Source: Flavobacteriales bacterium | GTDB taxonomy: Bacteria > Bacteroidota > Bacteroidia > Flavobacteriales_D > Sanyastnellaceae | DNA: 5,415 bases | Direction of reading: 5' to 3' | Assembly: GCA_947457285.1 (NCBI GenBank) | Contig: CANGVZ010000187.1 | Location: 1 to 5,415, forward strand | Shown here: positions 4,705 through 5,415 of the stretch, piece after piece | Layout: every line of letters begins with the position of its first letter | Numbering within the stretch: position 1 is the first letter of the stretch | The notes under the pieces: model-generated | Told to the model about the DNA's origin: nothing | Database searches by the model: none | The model's input: the letters and a program-made list of their open reading frames with translations, nothing else | Made by a program: the position numbers and the translations under genes

Positions 4705-5415
4705 TTAATTATTAAATTCAAAGTTTAGAAATACTATAAATCGATGCAGATTGTTTTCTCCCAAGACTGGTTGCCGCCAATAAATACAGCCAAGTTCTAA
4801 CGAATATCTTTCATTGAATTTTCTGTTAATCCCCACCAGATACCGTTGATGTTCAATAGTCCACTCCCCATTTTGTAAGTCCTTTTGAACAAATAGCTCG
4901 TATCCAATTCTACCTCTAAAAATTCCCAGAAAAGACTTTTTCCAAGGAGAAACCAACTGCATTCTATACCGACTTCGCCAGCTTCTTAGAGTATTTGTTT
5001 GAATAAAATCACTCCAATACTCCTCTCTATTAAAAAATCTTAGTTCGTTTCTCCATCTTGATTCGATTGACCAATCGTGAAGATTTACTGGAAAAACTAT
5101 ATCTAAATGGGGCCTTATTTCAGCTGTCACTGGTCGTGGTTTGCGCTCGGGATCTCCCGGTTCGCTCCGAAAATAACTCAATCCCAGCCGCGTATCCATT
5201 CGCTTGAAAGAAACTCTGTAATGCAACCGCATTGCATTTTGATGAGTGATGATATCCGAAAAAAAAGTACGTTGATGAATTTCTGCAATAAAAGAACTTC
5301 TCCCTTTAAGCCCAAATTCTCCCTGTGCCGACAACCAAAACAAACGTTGCTGCACATCCTGTGCTCTGACAGTACCGGATGAAAGAAGCCCTAAAATAAT
5401 TATACAACGTTTTAA
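4705..5415 (-). CDS. DUF2490 family outer-membrane protein (start beyond right edge)
   Basis: The minus-strand frame is open from the right edge (5415) to TAA at 4705-4707, giving 236 visible residues. The first 20, LKRCIIILGLLSSGTVRAQD, read as most of a Sec signal peptide with cleavage near RA|Q or AQ|D, so the true start is probably just outside the window. The GTG at 5353-5355 is a poor start because it would remove the signal. The mature part alternates aromatic and charged residues in amphipathic strands rich in Arg, Glu and Trp/Tyr. Examples are AEIRPHLDIVF, SIESRWRNELRFFNR, RSRYRMQL, IEHQRYLVGINRKFNERYSL and a final HRFIVFLNFEFNN ending in an aromatic strand. This is the pattern of DUF2490, a predicted outer-membrane beta-barrel common in Bacteroidota, of unknown function. 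It converges on the DUF4359 gene, with the G-rich array between them. Confidence 0.78.
   Translation of the reverse strand, partial: LKRCIIILGLLSSGTVRAQDVQQRLFWLSAQGEFGLKGRSSFIAEIHQRTFFSDIITHQNAMRLHYRVSFKRMDTRLGLSYFRSEPGDPERKPRPVTAEIRPHLDIVFPVNLHDWSIESRWRNELRFFNREEYWSDFIQTNTLRSWRSRYRMQLVSPWKKSFLGIFRGRIGYELFVQKDLQNGEWTIEHQRYLVGINRKFNERYSLELGCIYWRQPVLGENNLHRFIVFLNFEFNN

Noticed and set aside
4694..4706. Near-palindrome around CCGG (AATACCGGATATT) as an operator
   Set aside because: The symmetry fails directly outside the central CCGG, so it is not a real inverted repeat.
4341..4721. Minus-strand reading frame through the G-rich array and the DUF4359 gene (Pro/Ser/Arg-rich start)
   Set aside because: It is the antisense of a better-supported gene plus low-complexity repeat; no start signal and no recognisable domain.

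Overview
The window looks like ordinary chromosomal DNA from a member of the Bacteroidota, probably of the Flavobacteriia/Sphingobacteriia/Chitinophagia type. The reasons are an RsmE of the GPEGDFS/LRTETAG type, a DUF2490 outer-membrane protein, a DUF4359-like protein, an ABC-HlyD-TolC export cluster whose ATPase has unusual motifs that I associate from memory with this phylum, moderately AT-rich DNA, weak Shine-Dalgarno sites, and one match to the Bacteroidota -7 promoter element TAnnTTTG. Genus cannot be told from the sequence.

Layout, left to right. (1) Positions 1-3421 hold a tight plus-strand run. It starts with the C-terminal end of an ABC transporter ATPase domain (cut by the left edge). 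A HlyD-family periplasmic adaptor follows 7 bp later, then a TolC-family outer-membrane channel whose start overlaps the adaptor stop by 1 bp, then a divergent CutA-like small protein 16 bp further on. The first three together would form a tripartite, type-I-secretion-like exporter across both membranes; no substrate gene is visible. (2) Positions 3421-3594 are a structured intergenic element. Ten 8-bp repeats start on the last base of the cutA stop codon, then come five GTTCYT hexamers, then an inverted copy of the 8-bp repeats ending in a T-tract. (3) Positions 3610-4616 hold rsmE (16S rRNA m3U1498 methyltransferase) and, overlapping it by 4 bp, a small DUF4359-like protein with an N-terminal membrane segment or signal peptide. 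A TAnnTTTG match lies only 4 nt before the rsmE start codon. (4) Positions 4617-4684 hold a second, different G-rich array that begins on the first base after the DUF4359 stop and has eight closely spaced G-tracts. (5) Positions 4705-5415 carry a minus-strand DUF2490 protein that converges on the array; its start lies beyond the right edge.

The genes are conventional. The least explained signals are the two low-complexity arrays, each starting at a stop codon with the purine-rich strand in the sense direction of the upstream gene. One is built as a long inverted repeat ending in T5, the other as a potential G-quadruplex region between convergent genes. I saw no complete novel defence or mobile system.
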